Shown here: in pieces, positions 15,810-25,277 of the stretch | Position numbering within the stretch: position 1 is the first letter of the stretch | Layout of the letters: every line of letters begins with the position of its first letter | Assembly (NCBI GenBank): GCA_044228685.1 | Contig: JBGAUL010000013.1 | Span: 45,044-109,043, forward strand | Direction: 5' to 3' | DNA length: 64,000 nt | Source of the DNA: JBBATK01 sp044228685 | GTDB taxonomy: Bacteria > Bacteroidota > Ignavibacteria > Kapaibacteriales > NICIL-2 | Notes under the pieces: model-generated | Told to the model about the DNA's origin: nothing | What the model saw: only the letters and a program-made list of their open reading frames with translations | The model's database searches: none | Translations under genes and position numbers: made by a program

Positions 15810-18101
15810 ATGTCTACAACAACCGTATTACAACCGCATCCGCAGCAAGCAGATCTGTTTACAGAATTTGAAACTACCGCACAGACAGCCCAAGAACTGG
15901 GTTTGACGGCTGCCGAATTCACCCGCATTTGCGAGGTCTTGGGTCGAACCCCGACCTACACCGAACTCGGCGTGTACAGCGTGATGTGGAGCGAGCACTG
16001 CTCGTATAAAAATTCAATTCTGCAACTCAAGACACTGCCGCGATCCGGTGGAAGAATGTTGGTTGAAGCCGGCGAAGAAAATGCCGGTCTCATCGACATC
16101 GGAAATGGCTACGCCATTGCCTTCAAGATTGAATCACACAATCACCCGTCAGCTATCGAGCCGGTAGAAGGTGCTGCAACAGGTGTTGGTGGGATTCTTC
16201 GTGACATCTTTACCATGGGCGCACGTCCGGTTGCTGCTCTGAATTCTCTTCGTTTTGGTGAACTCGACAGCGCACGTACTCGCTATTTGGTTAAGGGCGT
16301 AGTAAAGGGCATCGGGCATTACGGTAATGCCTTTGGCGTACCGACTGTTGGAGGTGAGATTTACTTCGATCGCTGCTACACCGACAACCCGCTCGTCAAT
16401 GCCATGGCAGTTGGAATCGTAAAGACAAATGCCACTGCTTCTGCCATTGCAGAAGGAGTTGGCAACGCGGTGATGATCATGGGTAGCGGTACCGGTCGCG
16501 ACGGAATTCACGGTGCCTCAATGGCATCCAAAGAGTTCAGCGGCGATCCGCAAAACATGCGTCCAACTGTTCAAGTAGGCGATCCCTTTGCTGAGAAACT
16601 TTTGCTTGAAGCAACTCTTGAGCTGATTCAGTCAGGTGTTGTTGTTGGTATGCAAGACATGGGTGCTGCCGGAATTTGCTGCTCCACCAGCGAAATGAGC
16701 GCGAAGGGCAAAGTTGGGATGAATATCAATCTCGATGCGGTACCTCTTCGTGAGCAAGGTATGAGCGCCTATGAGATCATGCTCAGCGAATCACAAGAGC
16801 GCATGCTCGTGGTTGTGCAAAAGGGCATGGAGCAACGTGCGATTGAGATTTGTGAAAAGTGGGATGTGCCTATCGTCACGATCGGCGAAGTCACAGACGA
16901 CGGTATCATCCGCGTCCACCGTTTTGGCAAATGCGTTCAACAAATTCCTGCACAGTCATTAGTACTTGGCGGTGGCGCACCTGTCTATGAGCGTGAATGG
17001 CGCGAAGCATCCTATCTGAGCGAAGTGCGTTCATACGATGCTGCTGCCGTGCACGATTCGATGACAAAGCTTGGCAAGACAGAAGTGTTGCGCATGCTCT
17101 TGCAGAGTCCGACCATTGCTTCAAAACGCTGGGTCTACGAACAATATGATTCTCAAGTCGGCACCAACACCATGCAAAAGAGTGGCGGTGACGCGGCGGT
17201 GATGAGAATCAAGGAATTGCAAGGAAAGGGATTCGCTGTTTCAACGGATTGCAATTCTCGCTATGTGTTCCTCAATCCCTATCGTGGAGGCTTGATTGCC
17301 GTTGCCGAGGCTGCGCGCAATTGTGTGTGCGTTGGTGCTGAGCCGGTGGCGATCACCAACTGTTTGAATTTTGGAAATCCATACGATCCTGAAGTCTACT
17401 GGCAATTCCGTGAAGCAATTCGTGGAATGGGCGATGCATGTCGCGCACTCAACACACCGGTCACCGGTGGTAATGTGAGCTTCCACAATGAATCACAAAA
17501 TCACGCAGTCTATCCAACACCGACCATTGGTATGCTCGGCTTGATTGACGACGTACAGTTCACTGCCGGAAGTGGCTTTACACGCGAAGGCGATGTTGTG
17601 ATGCTCCTTGGTTGGCAAGGTGCCGAGCTTGGTGGATCTGAAGTTCTGAAGCTCATGCTTGGTCATACCAGAGGCGACGCGCCACAACTCGACATCAACA
17701 ACGAGGTTGCCCTGCAGCGCACTACGCTGCAAGCCATTCGTAACGGATGGGTGAGTGCAGCACACGATTGTGCTGAAGGAGGATTGGGTGTAGCGCTCGC
17801 AGAAATGTGTATCAAATCTCCTGTTGCAAAGGGAGCAATGATTGAGTTGCCATTTGAGTGCAGTCCGGAAGCATTGTTTGGCGAATCACAGTCGAGAATC
17901 ATTATCAGTTGCGCATCGGCAAACCGTGACGCAATCATTGCATTGTGCGAGAAGAACGCTGTGCCGTGTCATGTCATCGGAGCCGTTTACGGAGACTCTT
18001 TGAACATCGATGATATCAATGTGTCGGTGGCTCAGTTGCATGATTGGTATGATCACGCACTCACAGAACGTATGGGCGAAGTTGAGTTGACGAAGGCCTA
18101 G
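15810..18101 (+). CDS. purL: Phosphoribosylformylglycinamidine synthase subunit II
   Basis: A 763-residue small-type PurL. It catalyses the ATP-dependent conversion of FGAR to FGAM in purine synthesis, with PurS and PurQ as partners (not in this window). Signatures are ELGVYSVMWSEHCSYKNS, KIESHNHPSAIEPVEGAATG, GVGGILRDIFTMGARPVA, and in the second half FGNPYDPEVYW and VTGGNVSFHNES. Length matches the three-component PurL. The ATG at 15810 is preceded by TATTTGACT, a start-abutting promoter-like box also seen before the E1 gene. alaS follows 72 bases later. Confidence 0.95.
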   Translation: MSTTTVLQPHPQQADLFTEFETTAQTAQELGLTAAEFTRICEVLGRTPTYTELGVYSVMWSEHCSYKNSILQLKTLPRSGGRMLVEAGEENAGLIDIGNGYAIAFKIESHNHPSAIEPVEGAATGVGGILRDIFTMGARPVAALNSLRFGELDSARTRYLVKGVVKGIGHYGNAFGVPTVGGEIYFDRCYTDNPLVNAMAVGIVKTNATASAIAEGVGNAVMIMGSGTGRDGIHGASMASKEFSGDPQNMRPTVQVGDPFAEKLLLEATLELIQSGVVVGMQDMGAAGICCSTSEMSAKGKVGMNINLDAVPLREQGMSAYEIMLSESQERMLVVVQKGMEQRAIEICEKWDVPIVTIGEVTDDGIIRVHRFGKCVQQIPAQSLVLGGGAPVYEREWREASYLSEVRSYDAAAVHDSMTKLGKTEVLRMLLQSPTIASKRWVYEQYDSQVGTNTMQKSGGDAAVMRIKELQGKGFAVSTDCNSRYVFLNPYRGGLIAVAEAARNCVCVGAEPVAITNCLNFGNPYDPEVYWQFREAIRGMGDACRALNTPVTGGNVSFHNESQNHAVYPTPTIGMLGLIDDVQFTAGSGFTREGDVVMLLGWQGAELGGSEVLKLMLGHTRGDAPQLDINNEVALQRTTLQAIRNGWVSAAHDCAEGGLGVALAEMCIKSPVAKGAMIELPFECSPEALFGESQSRIIISCASANRDAIIALCEKNAVPCHVIGAVYGDSLNIDDINVSVAQLHDWYDHALTERMGEVELTKA

Positions 18102-18162
18102 TGGTCCGGTTGAGTAGATGTTCCGCTTTCTTTTGCTGTTTATTATTCCATTCCAAGAATTG

Positions 18163-18171
18163 TAGGATTTG
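18163..18171 (+). promoter_or_regulatory. TAGGATTTG promoter-like box two bases before the alaS GTG
   Basis: It resembles the TAnnTTTG -7 box with one extra base, and ends two bases before the GTG start of alaS. There is no Shine-Dalgarno sequence. It belongs to a group of start-adjacent boxes in this window. Confidence 0.3.
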
Positions 18172-18173
18172 TT

Positions 18174-20729
18174 GTGACTTCACGCGAAATACGATCATCG
18201 TTTCTGTCATTTTTTGAACAACGCGGACACCGTCTTGTTCAAAGCGCGCCGGTAATTCCTCACGGTGATCCAACCTTGCTGTTTACAAACGCGGGGATGA
18301 ATCAATTCAAGGACGTGTTCCTTGGTCAAGGACAGCGCGAGTACAGTCGAGCCGTTGACACCCAAAAGTGTATACGCGTAAGCGGCAAGCACAACGACTT
18401 GGAGGAAGTAGGTCACGACACCTATCACCACACATTTTTCGAAATGCTCGGAAACTGGAGCTTTGGTGATTACTACAAGAACGAAGCAATCGCATGGAGT
18501 TGGGAACTGCTTACAGACGTGTGGAAGCTTGATGTTGAGCGTTTGTATGCGACTGTCTATCGCACCGACGATGAGTCCTATGAAATCTGGAAGAAATTCC
18601 TACCTGAATCGCGAATACTGCGATTTGATGAGAAGGATAATTTTTGGGAGATGGGTGAGACAGGACCTTGTGGACCCTGCACCGAAATTCACTTCGACAG
18701 AACACCCGATAAAAGTGGTCGCAGTCTCGTCAATGCCGGAGTGCAAGAAGTCATCGAAATCTGGAACAACGTTTTTATCCAGAACAATCGCTTAGCAGAC
18801 GGCTCCCTGGAAAACCTCAGCTCACGTCACGTCGACACCGGCATGGGCTTCGAACGCGCTTGTGCCGTCATCCAAGGCAAGCAATCCAATTACGATACCG
18901 ATGTCTTCCAGCCTATCATTCGTTCCATCGAAGAGATATGCGGTCGTGCCTACAATCCAAATTTGGATGATGCTAATGGCATCGCGATGCGGGTTATTGC
19001 AGATCACGTTCGCACGCTTTCATTTGCTATCGCTGACGGTGCATCACCGGGTAACGAAGGACGTGGCTATGTGCTTCGCCGCATACTCCGTCGTGCCTCG
19101 CGCTATGCACGCAACCTCGAATTGCGCGATCCGGTGATTTATCGTCTGGTGCAAGTATTGGTTGATACCATGGGCGATGTCTTTCCGGAGATTGTTTCCA
19201 TGCAGTCAGCTGTAGAGCGTATCATTCGCGCAGAAGAGGAGTCGTTCTTACAGACTCTTGAACGCGGTCTTGAGCGTGTTCAAGTCATCGTGCAAAAGTC
19301 TACCCAAGAAGATTCGCACAAAGTCAGTGCTGACGACGCCTTCCAGTTATACGACACATTTGGATTTCCCTTGGATCTCACACAGCTCTTGACAAAAGAG
19401 CACAACTTGACGGTTGATGTGGATGGATTCGAACGACTGATGACTGAGCAACGTGAGCGCTCTCGTCAAGCTCGCAAGGCAGGAGCAAAGGGAGCAACTG
19501 AAGAAGCGCTTCCGGCACTTGACATTGCCACACGTTTTGTTGGCTATGAGCAATTGACTGCAGATGAAGAATTGGTCTATGTTTCAGATAATATGGTAGC
19601 GCTGCGATCCACTCCATTCTATGCAGAGTCCGGTGGACAGCAGTCTGACAACGGCCGTCTGATTCTCGGCGGCGAGGAATATCTCGTCCAAGATGTTCGA
19701 AAAGCCGGATCTGCCATCATTCACATCTGCGATCGTGAAGTTGAACGATTGATTGGCGACAAGGTTCGTGCTGAGGTCGATGTAAAGCGTCGTTGGAATA
19801 TTCAACGCAATCACTCTGTGACGCACCTTCTGCACGAAGCACTTCGTCGTGTGCTTGGTACACACGTCAAGCAAAGCGGTTCGCTTGTAGCTCCAAATCA
19901 CTTGCGTTTCGATTTCTCGCACTTCGAAAAACTCCATCCTTCGGAAATCCGTGACATAGAGGCAATTGTCAACGAGAAGATCATGGAGCGTGTACCGGTC
20001 TACACTTTGGAATTGGCAATTGAAGAGGCACGCAAGGTGCCGAACGTGAAGATGTTCTTCGGCGACAAGTACGGCGACTTCGTTCGCGTTGTGGTAATGG
20101 ACGAAAAGTTCTCGGCAGAATTCTGTGGTGGTACGCACGTGACAAACACGAGCGAGATCGGCATGTTCAAGATTATTCAAGAGACTGCCATCGCATCCGG
20201 TATGCGCCGAATTGAGGCTATCAGTGGTCCCGCGATTGCAGAGTACATCGCGGGGTTGCATCACGAAATCGAACAATCAAAAATTCAATACGATTTCCAG
20301 CTCGACAAAGTCAAGCAACTCGAGAAAGAGCTCTCGAAGTTTCAAGGAGCAGAGCTTGCTTTGGGCGTGCCTGAAATGGTATCACGCTCGATTGAAGTCT
20401 CGAACATTCACCTTGTTGCAGAGAAAGTGAACGTGACTGATAGCGATCAACTCAAAGACCTTGGTGATGCATTGCGTAACGAATTGCGTCACAAAGGCAT
20501 CGGAATTCTGGCGGCTGTAATTGACGAAAAGGTACAGCTTGTCTGTGTGGTTACTGACGATCTCTGCGCAACTCATCCGGCAGGTAAACTCGTTGGTTCA
20601 GTTGCTAAACTCCTTGGTGGAGGCGGGGGAGGCAAAGCACACATGGCCACAGCAGGTGGACGTGATGTGGAAAAATTAGATGAAGTGCTCAGCGAAATAC
20701 CTCTTATTGTGCAGGGCTGGTCATTGTAG
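18174..20729 (+). CDS. alaS: Alanyl-tRNA synthetase
   Basis: An 851-residue class II synthetase charging tRNA-Ala. The N-terminal catalytic motifs are FLSFFEQRGHRLVQSAPV, LLFTNAGMNQFKDVFLGQ, and GHDTYHHTFFEMLGNWSFGD. The editing domain carries HSVTHLLHEALR (HxxxH) and EFCGGTHV (CxxxH) for zinc binding, and a C-terminal DHHA1 domain contains LLGGGGGGKAHMATAGG. It is only slightly shorter than the E. coli enzyme. The start is GTG at 18174: MTSREIRSSFLSFF aligns with the usual N-terminus. Confidence 0.95.
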   Translation: MTSREIRSSFLSFFEQRGHRLVQSAPVIPHGDPTLLFTNAGMNQFKDVFLGQGQREYSRAVDTQKCIRVSGKHNDLEEVGHDTYHHTFFEMLGNWSFGDYYKNEAIAWSWELLTDVWKLDVERLYATVYRTDDESYEIWKKFLPESRILRFDEKDNFWEMGETGPCGPCTEIHFDRTPDKSGRSLVNAGVQEVIEIWNNVFIQNNRLADGSLENLSSRHVDTGMGFERACAVIQGKQSNYDTDVFQPIIRSIEEICGRAYNPNLDDANGIAMRVIADHVRTLSFAIADGASPGNEGRGYVLRRILRRASRYARNLELRDPVIYRLVQVLVDTMGDVFPEIVSMQSAVERIIRAEEESFLQTLERGLERVQVIVQKSTQEDSHKVSADDAFQLYDTFGFPLDLTQLLTKEHNLTVDVDGFERLMTEQRERSRQARKAGAKGATEEALPALDIATRFVGYEQLTADEELVYVSDNMVALRSTPFYAESGGQQSDNGRLILGGEEYLVQDVRKAGSAIIHICDREVERLIGDKVRAEVDVKRRWNIQRNHSVTHLLHEALRRVLGTHVKQSGSLVAPNHLRFDFSHFEKLHPSEIRDIEAIVNEKIMERVPVYTLELAIEEARKVPNVKMFFGDKYGDFVRVVVMDEKFSAEFCGGTHVTNTSEIGMFKIIQETAIASGMRRIEAISGPAIAEYIAGLHHEIEQSKIQYDFQLDKVKQLEKELSKFQGAELALGVPEMVSRSIEVSNIHLVAEKVNVTDSDQLKDLGDALRNELRHKGIGILAAVIDEKVQLVCVVTDDLCATHPAGKLVGSVAKLLGGGGGGKAHMATAGGRDVEKLDEVLSEIPLIVQGWSL

Positions 20730-20913
20730 ACCAAAATTTGCGCATTCAAGGCATGTGGAAGGAGTGCTTCATTGGCATGTCCATTAAGCCAGAATATGAG
20801 TTCTCCACTACAGATTCTGCAGGTTGCTTAAATGCACCTCAGGTTGTAACTTGCTCAATGCGAGGGATGGATGAGCAAATCACCCTTTTTTGAATTTGTT
20901 TTTTGGAGAATGT

Positions 20914-21264
20914 ATGTCATTTGAAGTCGTTGGAAAACTGCACGAGATCTATAACGAGCAGCAAGTCACTGAAAAATTTCGCAAGCGTGAATTTGTGTTG
21001 GAAACACAGGATGGAATGTATCAACAGTACGTCAAGTTTCAACTGACCCAAGATCGTTGTTCAGCGCTGGACAACTTTTCGAAAGGTGAGGATGTGAAGG
21101 TATCGTTCAACCTTAGTGGACGTCCATCGCAGAATAGAAATGGTGAGACCGTTTACTACACAAATCTCGTCGCATGGCGATTGGAAAGAGCCGATGCAAA
21201 ACCGCGTAGCGTTCCTGACATGCGTTCAGCTCCATCAAGTGAGATTGACGAAGTTCCATTTTAG
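20914..21264 (+). CDS. DUF3127 family protein (OB-fold, single-strand binding-like)
   Basis: A 116-residue protein typical of the DUF3127 family found widely in Bacteroidota. It begins MSFEVVGKLHEIYNEQQV, contains a KREFVLET segment and a FQLTQDRCSALDNFSKGEDV segment, and has a disordered C-terminal tail ending in acidic EIDEVPF, similar to SSB tails that bind partner proteins. An OB-fold nucleic-acid role is inferred from family resemblance. ATG 20914 has a GGAG nine bases upstream. A strong terminator follows, so the gene is probably monocistronic. Confidence 0.85.
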   Translation: MSFEVVGKLHEIYNEQQVTEKFRKREFVLETQDGMYQQYVKFQLTQDRCSALDNFSKGEDVKVSFNLSGRPSQNRNGETVYYTNLVAWRLERADAKPRSVPDMRSAPSSEIDEVPF

Positions 21265-21319
21265 GAAGCAGGCGGGTCAGGCTGCACTCGTGCATCTTTG
21301 ACCTTGTCATAGACATCTG

Positions 21320-21353
21320 TTGCGCATTCGTTCACCATGAATGCGCAATTTTT
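21320..21353 (+). terminator. Rho-independent terminator after the DUF3127 gene
   Basis: TTGCGCATTC (21320-21329) pairs with GAATGCGCAA (21339-21348) over 10 bp, followed by TTTTTA. It separates the DUF3127 gene from the purD operon. Confidence 0.9.
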
Positions 21354-21391
21354 ATTTCATGTGGAAGCAAAGATCAACTGAGAAAATTATC

Positions 21392-22705
21392 ATGAGTGCA
21401 TTGAAGATACTACTCATTGGTTCCGGCGGACGTGAACACGCCTTAGCGCGAGCTCTGGCTGAGTCTGCCTCATGCGAAGCTCTATGGGCAGCGCCGGGCA
21501 ATCCAGGAATATTCCAACATGCAAAGCGCGCTGAGATTGATGCAAACAACTTTGCGCAGATTGGCGATTTCTGTGTGGCGCAGAACATTGATTTTGTGCT
21601 CATCGGTCCTGATCAAGCTCTGGCTGACGGAATGACGGATGCTTTGCTCGAGCGTGGTATCAAAGTCTTTGGTCCGACCAAAGCCGCAGCCCGCATCGAA
21701 TGGTCCAAAGCTTTCTCCAAAGAACTCATGCAAAAAGCAGGTATCCCAACTGCAGCCTATGCATCGTTTTCCAAGAATCAATTGAGTGAGGCTCTTGAAT
21801 ATCTGAAAACGCAAACAACACCGATTGTTGTCAAAGCTGATGGCTTGGCTCTGGGTAAAGGCGTCATTATTGCCGAAACGCACGAAGCTGCGCAACAAGC
21901 AGTGCGTGAGATGTTTGACGGAGCTTTTTCATCTGCCGGTGATAGTGTTGTTATCGAAGAATTTCTTAGCGGGGAAGAAGCATCGGTTTTTGCCTTGTGT
22001 GACGGACAGAACTACGTTCTTCTTGCACCTGCCCAAGACCACAAACGTGCACTGGACGGTGATCGCGGAAAGAACACCGGAGGCATGGGCACCTACGCAC
22101 CTGCCGGACTGGTGAACGCACAACGTCTTGGACAAATTGAAGAAACAATTATTCGACCATTGCTTTCAGCACTTGCCTCTGCCTCCACTCCATTTGTTGG
22201 ATGCTTGTTCGTTGGCTTGATGATCAAAGACAATCGCTGCGATGTCGTTGAGTTTAACGCACGATTTGGAGATCCTGAGACACAATCAGTGCTCTCTGTA
22301 TTTCGCGGCGATTTTGCGAAGCTGTGCTACTCAGCAGCTTGTGGTGCAATCGATCCAAGCTGCGTTGAATCGGTTGCAGAGGGCGTCGCGTGCACAGTCA
22401 TACTGGCAAGTGGAGGATATCCTGATGCCTATGAAAAAGGATTCGAGATTCGGGGTCTTGAAGAAGCTTCACGCATGGCGCGAATCTATCATGCTGGGAC
22501 TGTGGAGCGTGACGGCACAATATTGACGTCCGGCGGTCGTGTACTTGGTATTACAGCCGTCGAAGACTCGCTCTCCAAAGCAATTGAGAAAGCGTACGCG
22601 GCTGCAGAATGTGTTCAGTTTGAGAAGAAATTGATGCGCCGAGACATTGGACAAAAAGGCTTGCGTTACGATACAGTTCGACAATCCGAGGAGAATGCAC
22701 GATGA
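21392..22705 (+). CDS. purD: Phosphoribosylamine-glycine ligase
   Basis: A 437-residue GAR synthetase joining phosphoribosylamine and glycine with ATP in purine synthesis. N-terminal signature LIGSGGREHALARAL, ATP-grasp region VVKADGLALGKGVIIA, EEFLSGEEASVFALCDG, NTGGMGTYAPAG, and FNARFGDPETQ. ATG 21392 directly precedes the conserved strand; earlier in-frame starts would overlap the terminator. Its stop overlaps the start of the epimerase gene by four bases (ATGA), marking the first gene of an operon with the epimerase, pgsA and ftsY genes. Confidence 0.95.
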   Translation: MSALKILLIGSGGREHALARALAESASCEALWAAPGNPGIFQHAKRAEIDANNFAQIGDFCVAQNIDFVLIGPDQALADGMTDALLERGIKVFGPTKAAARIEWSKAFSKELMQKAGIPTAAYASFSKNQLSEALEYLKTQTTPIVVKADGLALGKGVIIAETHEAAQQAVREMFDGAFSSAGDSVVIEEFLSGEEASVFALCDGQNYVLLAPAQDHKRALDGDRGKNTGGMGTYAPAGLVNAQRLGQIEETIIRPLLSALASASTPFVGCLFVGLMIKDNRCDVVEFNARFGDPETQSVLSVFRGDFAKLCYSAACGAIDPSCVESVAEGVACTVILASGGYPDAYEKGFEIRGLEEASRMARIYHAGTVERDGTILTSGGRVLGITAVEDSLSKAIEKAYAAAECVQFEKKLMRRDIGQKGLRYDTVRQSEENAR

Positions 22706-23625
22706 AGATCGCATTAACCGGAGGAGCAGGATTTATAGCCTCGCACATTGCCGATGCGTACCTGAAGGCTGGTCACGAAGTCGTGGTTATTGACGATCTC
22801 TCGAGTGGTCGACGCGAGAACCTGAATTCTGCCGCGCGATTCGTTCACATGGATATCACCCACGATGATATACATGCTGTCTTTGAAGAAGAGCGATTCG
22901 ATGTTGTTAATCACCACGCTGCACAGATCGAAGTTCGCGTGAGCGTACGCGAGCCTAAGCGCGACGCAATGGTCAATGTCATTGGAAGTTTGAACCTCAT
23001 GGAAGCTGCGGTAAAGACCGGCGTCTCTAAGTTCATCTTTGCTTCAAGCGCGGGAACTGTGTATGGTCATCAATACGTGGAGCAGTGTGACGAATCGCAA
23101 CCCATGTATCCACTCTCGCCCTATGGCGTCGCGAAACTGAGTATCGAACGATATCTTCAGGCGTTCAAAACCTGTTATGGACTGTCATGGACGGCTCTTC
23201 GCTATGCGAATGTGTTTGGTCCGCGACAAAACCCTCATGGTGAAGCAGGTGTCATTGCAATTTTTCTCGAAAAGCTGTTGCAGGGTCATGAACCAATCAT
23301 TTTTGGCGATGGTTTGCAGACCCGAGATTATGTCTTTGTCGAAGACGTTGTAAGAGCGAATCTTCGCGCATTAGATGCGGAAGTTGTTGGAGCCTATAAT
23401 ATTGCTTCCGGACGTGAGACAAATGTGCTGCAGATACTTGAGCAGTTAAATCAGGAATGCGGCACGCATGTACAGGCGCGATTTGAAGAAGCAAAGCCGG
23501 GAGAACCTCGGCGAGGATGTTATAGCTATGCCTTAGCGGAGCAGGAAATGCAGTGGCGACCCGAGATCAGTTTTGAAGAGGGCATTCGCCGATTTGTCCA
23601 TTATCGCAAACACAGCAATGGATGA
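22702..23625 (+). CDS. NAD-dependent epimerase/dehydratase, UDP-glucose 4-epimerase-like
   Basis: A 307-residue extended short-chain dehydrogenase. The NAD-binding motif is TGGAGFIASHIADAY at the N-terminus, DDLSSGRRENL follows, and the catalytic Tyr-x3-Lys is in SPYGVAKLSIERY, with TALRYANVFGPRQ and GDGLQTRDYVFVEDV. This pattern fits the GalE/WbpP group that interconverts UDP-sugars for surface polysaccharides; the exact sugar is not determinable. It overlaps purD by four bases at its start and pgsA by eight bases at its end, so translation is probably coupled. Confidence 0.88.
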   Translation: MKIALTGGAGFIASHIADAYLKAGHEVVVIDDLSSGRRENLNSAARFVHMDITHDDIHAVFEEERFDVVNHHAAQIEVRVSVREPKRDAMVNVIGSLNLMEAAVKTGVSKFIFASSAGTVYGHQYVEQCDESQPMYPLSPYGVAKLSIERYLQAFKTCYGLSWTALRYANVFGPRQNPHGEAGVIAIFLEKLLQGHEPIIFGDGLQTRDYVFVEDVVRANLRALDAEVVGAYNIASGRETNVLQILEQLNQECGTHVQARFEEAKPGEPRRGCYSYALAEQEMQWRPEISFEEGIRRFVHYRKHSNG

Positions 23626-24199
23626 GCCTAGTGTTGCGGACAGCAACCAAGCTAAAGATGCACCGAAGGATAAAATCTGGACGGTGTCGAATGTTTTGAG
23701 CATGAGTCGCATCGTGATTGCCGTTCCTCTTGCAAGTGCATTGTATCACAGCCAGGTCGTTCAGATCATTTCTCTGACCTTGCTGGCAAGCCTGACTGAT
23801 TTTTTAGATGGATTGGTAGCTAGACGGCGCAATGAAGTGACGGAATTTGGTAAGATTATCGATCCTTTGGCCGATAAAATCCTCGTCGGAAGCGCGGCTT
23901 GTGCCATCATGCTCAGCGGGAAGATCGAGTTGTGGTTTTTTGTGCTGGTAATTGCCCGTGACGTGTTGATTCTCGCAGGAGGTATTTTTGTACGACGTCG
24001 ACTTGGCATCACGTTAATGTCCAATACAGTCGGAAAATATGCAGTGGCCATAGTAGCGCTGGCCCTCATGCTGATAGCTGTTGATATACCAGGACCAGAC
24101 TATCGCAACGAGCTAATAGCCGCAGCCGCCGGAGCGCTTGTACTTTCATTTTTAAACTACCTTGGCTCGTTTTTACGAGTGATTGGTGTTAGAGGATAA
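23618..24199 (+). CDS. pgsA: CDP-diacylglycerol-glycerol-3-phosphate 3-phosphatidyltransferase
   Basis: A 193-residue integral membrane protein of the CDP-alcohol phosphatidyltransferase family. The catalytic motif D-x2-DG-x2-AR-x8-G-x3-D-x3-D is complete in DFLDGLVARRR followed by FGKIIDPLADK. Four or more transmembrane helices follow. It makes phosphatidylglycerol phosphate in phospholipid synthesis. ATG 23618 overlaps the end of the epimerase gene by eight bases and gives a short hydrophilic N-terminus before IWTVSNVLSMSRI, the usual start of the family. ftsY follows after three bases. Confidence 0.9.
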   Translation: MDEPSVADSNQAKDAPKDKIWTVSNVLSMSRIVIAVPLASALYHSQVVQIISLTLLASLTDFLDGLVARRRNEVTEFGKIIDPLADKILVGSAACAIMLSGKIELWFFVLVIARDVLILAGGIFVRRRLGITLMSNTVGKYAVAIVALALMLIAVDIPGPDYRNELIAAAAGALVLSFLNYLGSFLRVIGVRG

Positions 24200-24202
24200 C
24201 TC

Positions 24203-25228
24203 ATGGGATTTTTTGACTCGATTAAGAAAAAACTGACGAATGCCGCGTCGACGGTAGCCGAGACTTTTAGTCTGGATCGTTTACGTGATGGATTGGAAAA
24301 GACACGTTCTGCCATTTCAACAAAGCTCAACGTTCTTTTGCGTGGACGTCAGATTGACGCTAAGCTTCTCGAAGAAGTCGAAGAAATTCTGCTATCCGCT
24401 GACGTTGGTTTCAATACCACGGAACGCATTATCGAAGGTGTGCGAGCTGCAGCTAAGCGTGACAAGATCGTCGATGCTGAAAAAGTCGTTGAACTCTTGC
24501 AAGAGCAAGTAGCTGAGATTCTCGTTGACTCTCCAAGCGCAAGCGCAGATGCTGCCTTCGAAGTTGTTGAAGGAAGAAAACCACATGTGATCATGATCGT
24601 CGGTGTCAATGGCGTTGGTAAAACGACCACCATTGGCAAGCTGGCTCACAACTACAAGAAAGCCGGCAAGAGCGTTATCATTGGTGCGGCCGATACATTT
24701 CGCGCTGCAGCAAATGAGCAGTTGGAAGTTTGGGCTGAGCGCGCCGGCGTGGAACTTGTTCAACAGAAGCAAGGTGCGGATCCAGCAGCTGTGGCTTTTG
24801 ATACTCTGCAAGCAGCTCTGGCTCGTCAATGTGACATTTGCATTATTGATACTGCCGGTCGTCTACACAACAAACAGGGCTTGATGCAGGAGTTAGAAAA
24901 GATCAGTCGCGTGATGAAGAAACTCATCCCGGAAGCACCGCATGATGTGTTCTTGGTATTGGATGCCACAACCGGACAGAACGCTATCCTCCAAGCACAG
25001 GAATTTTCGAAAGTTTCGAAAGTCAGCGGAATCGTTCTCACCAAACTTGATGGAACGGCCAAGGGTGGGGTCGTTATTGCAATCGCCAATGAACTACAAC
25101 TGCCGGTACGATACATCGGCGTTGGAGAACGTATCGACGATTTGCAACCATTTGATACTCTGCGTTTTGTTGAGGCGTTGTTCGAACGTCGCGAGCAGAG
25201 CGTGAATGCTGAAGTAGCGGCGTCTTAG
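24203..25228 (+). CDS. ftsY: Signal recognition particle receptor FtsY
   Basis: A 341-residue SRP GTPase that docks ribosome-nascent chain complexes at the membrane. It has a short N-terminal segment MGFFDSIKKKL, a four-helix N domain (about 20-100), and a G domain with GVNGVGKTTTIGKLA (P-loop), DTFRAAANEQL, IDTAGRLHNK, TKLDGTAKGG and GVGERIDDLQPF. The acidic A domain of E. coli FtsY is absent, as in many bacteria. It is the last gene of the purD-epimerase-pgsA-ftsY run, with a three-base gap upstream. Confidence 0.95.
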   Translation: MGFFDSIKKKLTNAASTVAETFSLDRLRDGLEKTRSAISTKLNVLLRGRQIDAKLLEEVEEILLSADVGFNTTERIIEGVRAAAKRDKIVDAEKVVELLQEQVAEILVDSPSASADAAFEVVEGRKPHVIMIVGVNGVGKTTTIGKLAHNYKKAGKSVIIGAADTFRAAANEQLEVWAERAGVELVQQKQGADPAAVAFDTLQAALARQCDICIIDTAGRLHNKQGLMQELEKISRVMKKLIPEAPHDVFLVLDATTGQNAILQAQEFSKVSKVSGIVLTKLDGTAKGGVVIAIANELQLPVRYIGVGERIDDLQPFDTLRFVEALFERREQSVNAEVAAS

Positions 25229-25277
25229 GCGAGCCGAACGACTGACCGCAACTTGTCTCATCACGGACCTATCGACT

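Noticed and set aside
19584..20276. A 230-codon minus-strand frame inside alaS
   Set aside because: It lies wholly within the conserved alaS coding region and its translation is rich in Cys/His/Arg without any domain, as expected of an antisense shadow.
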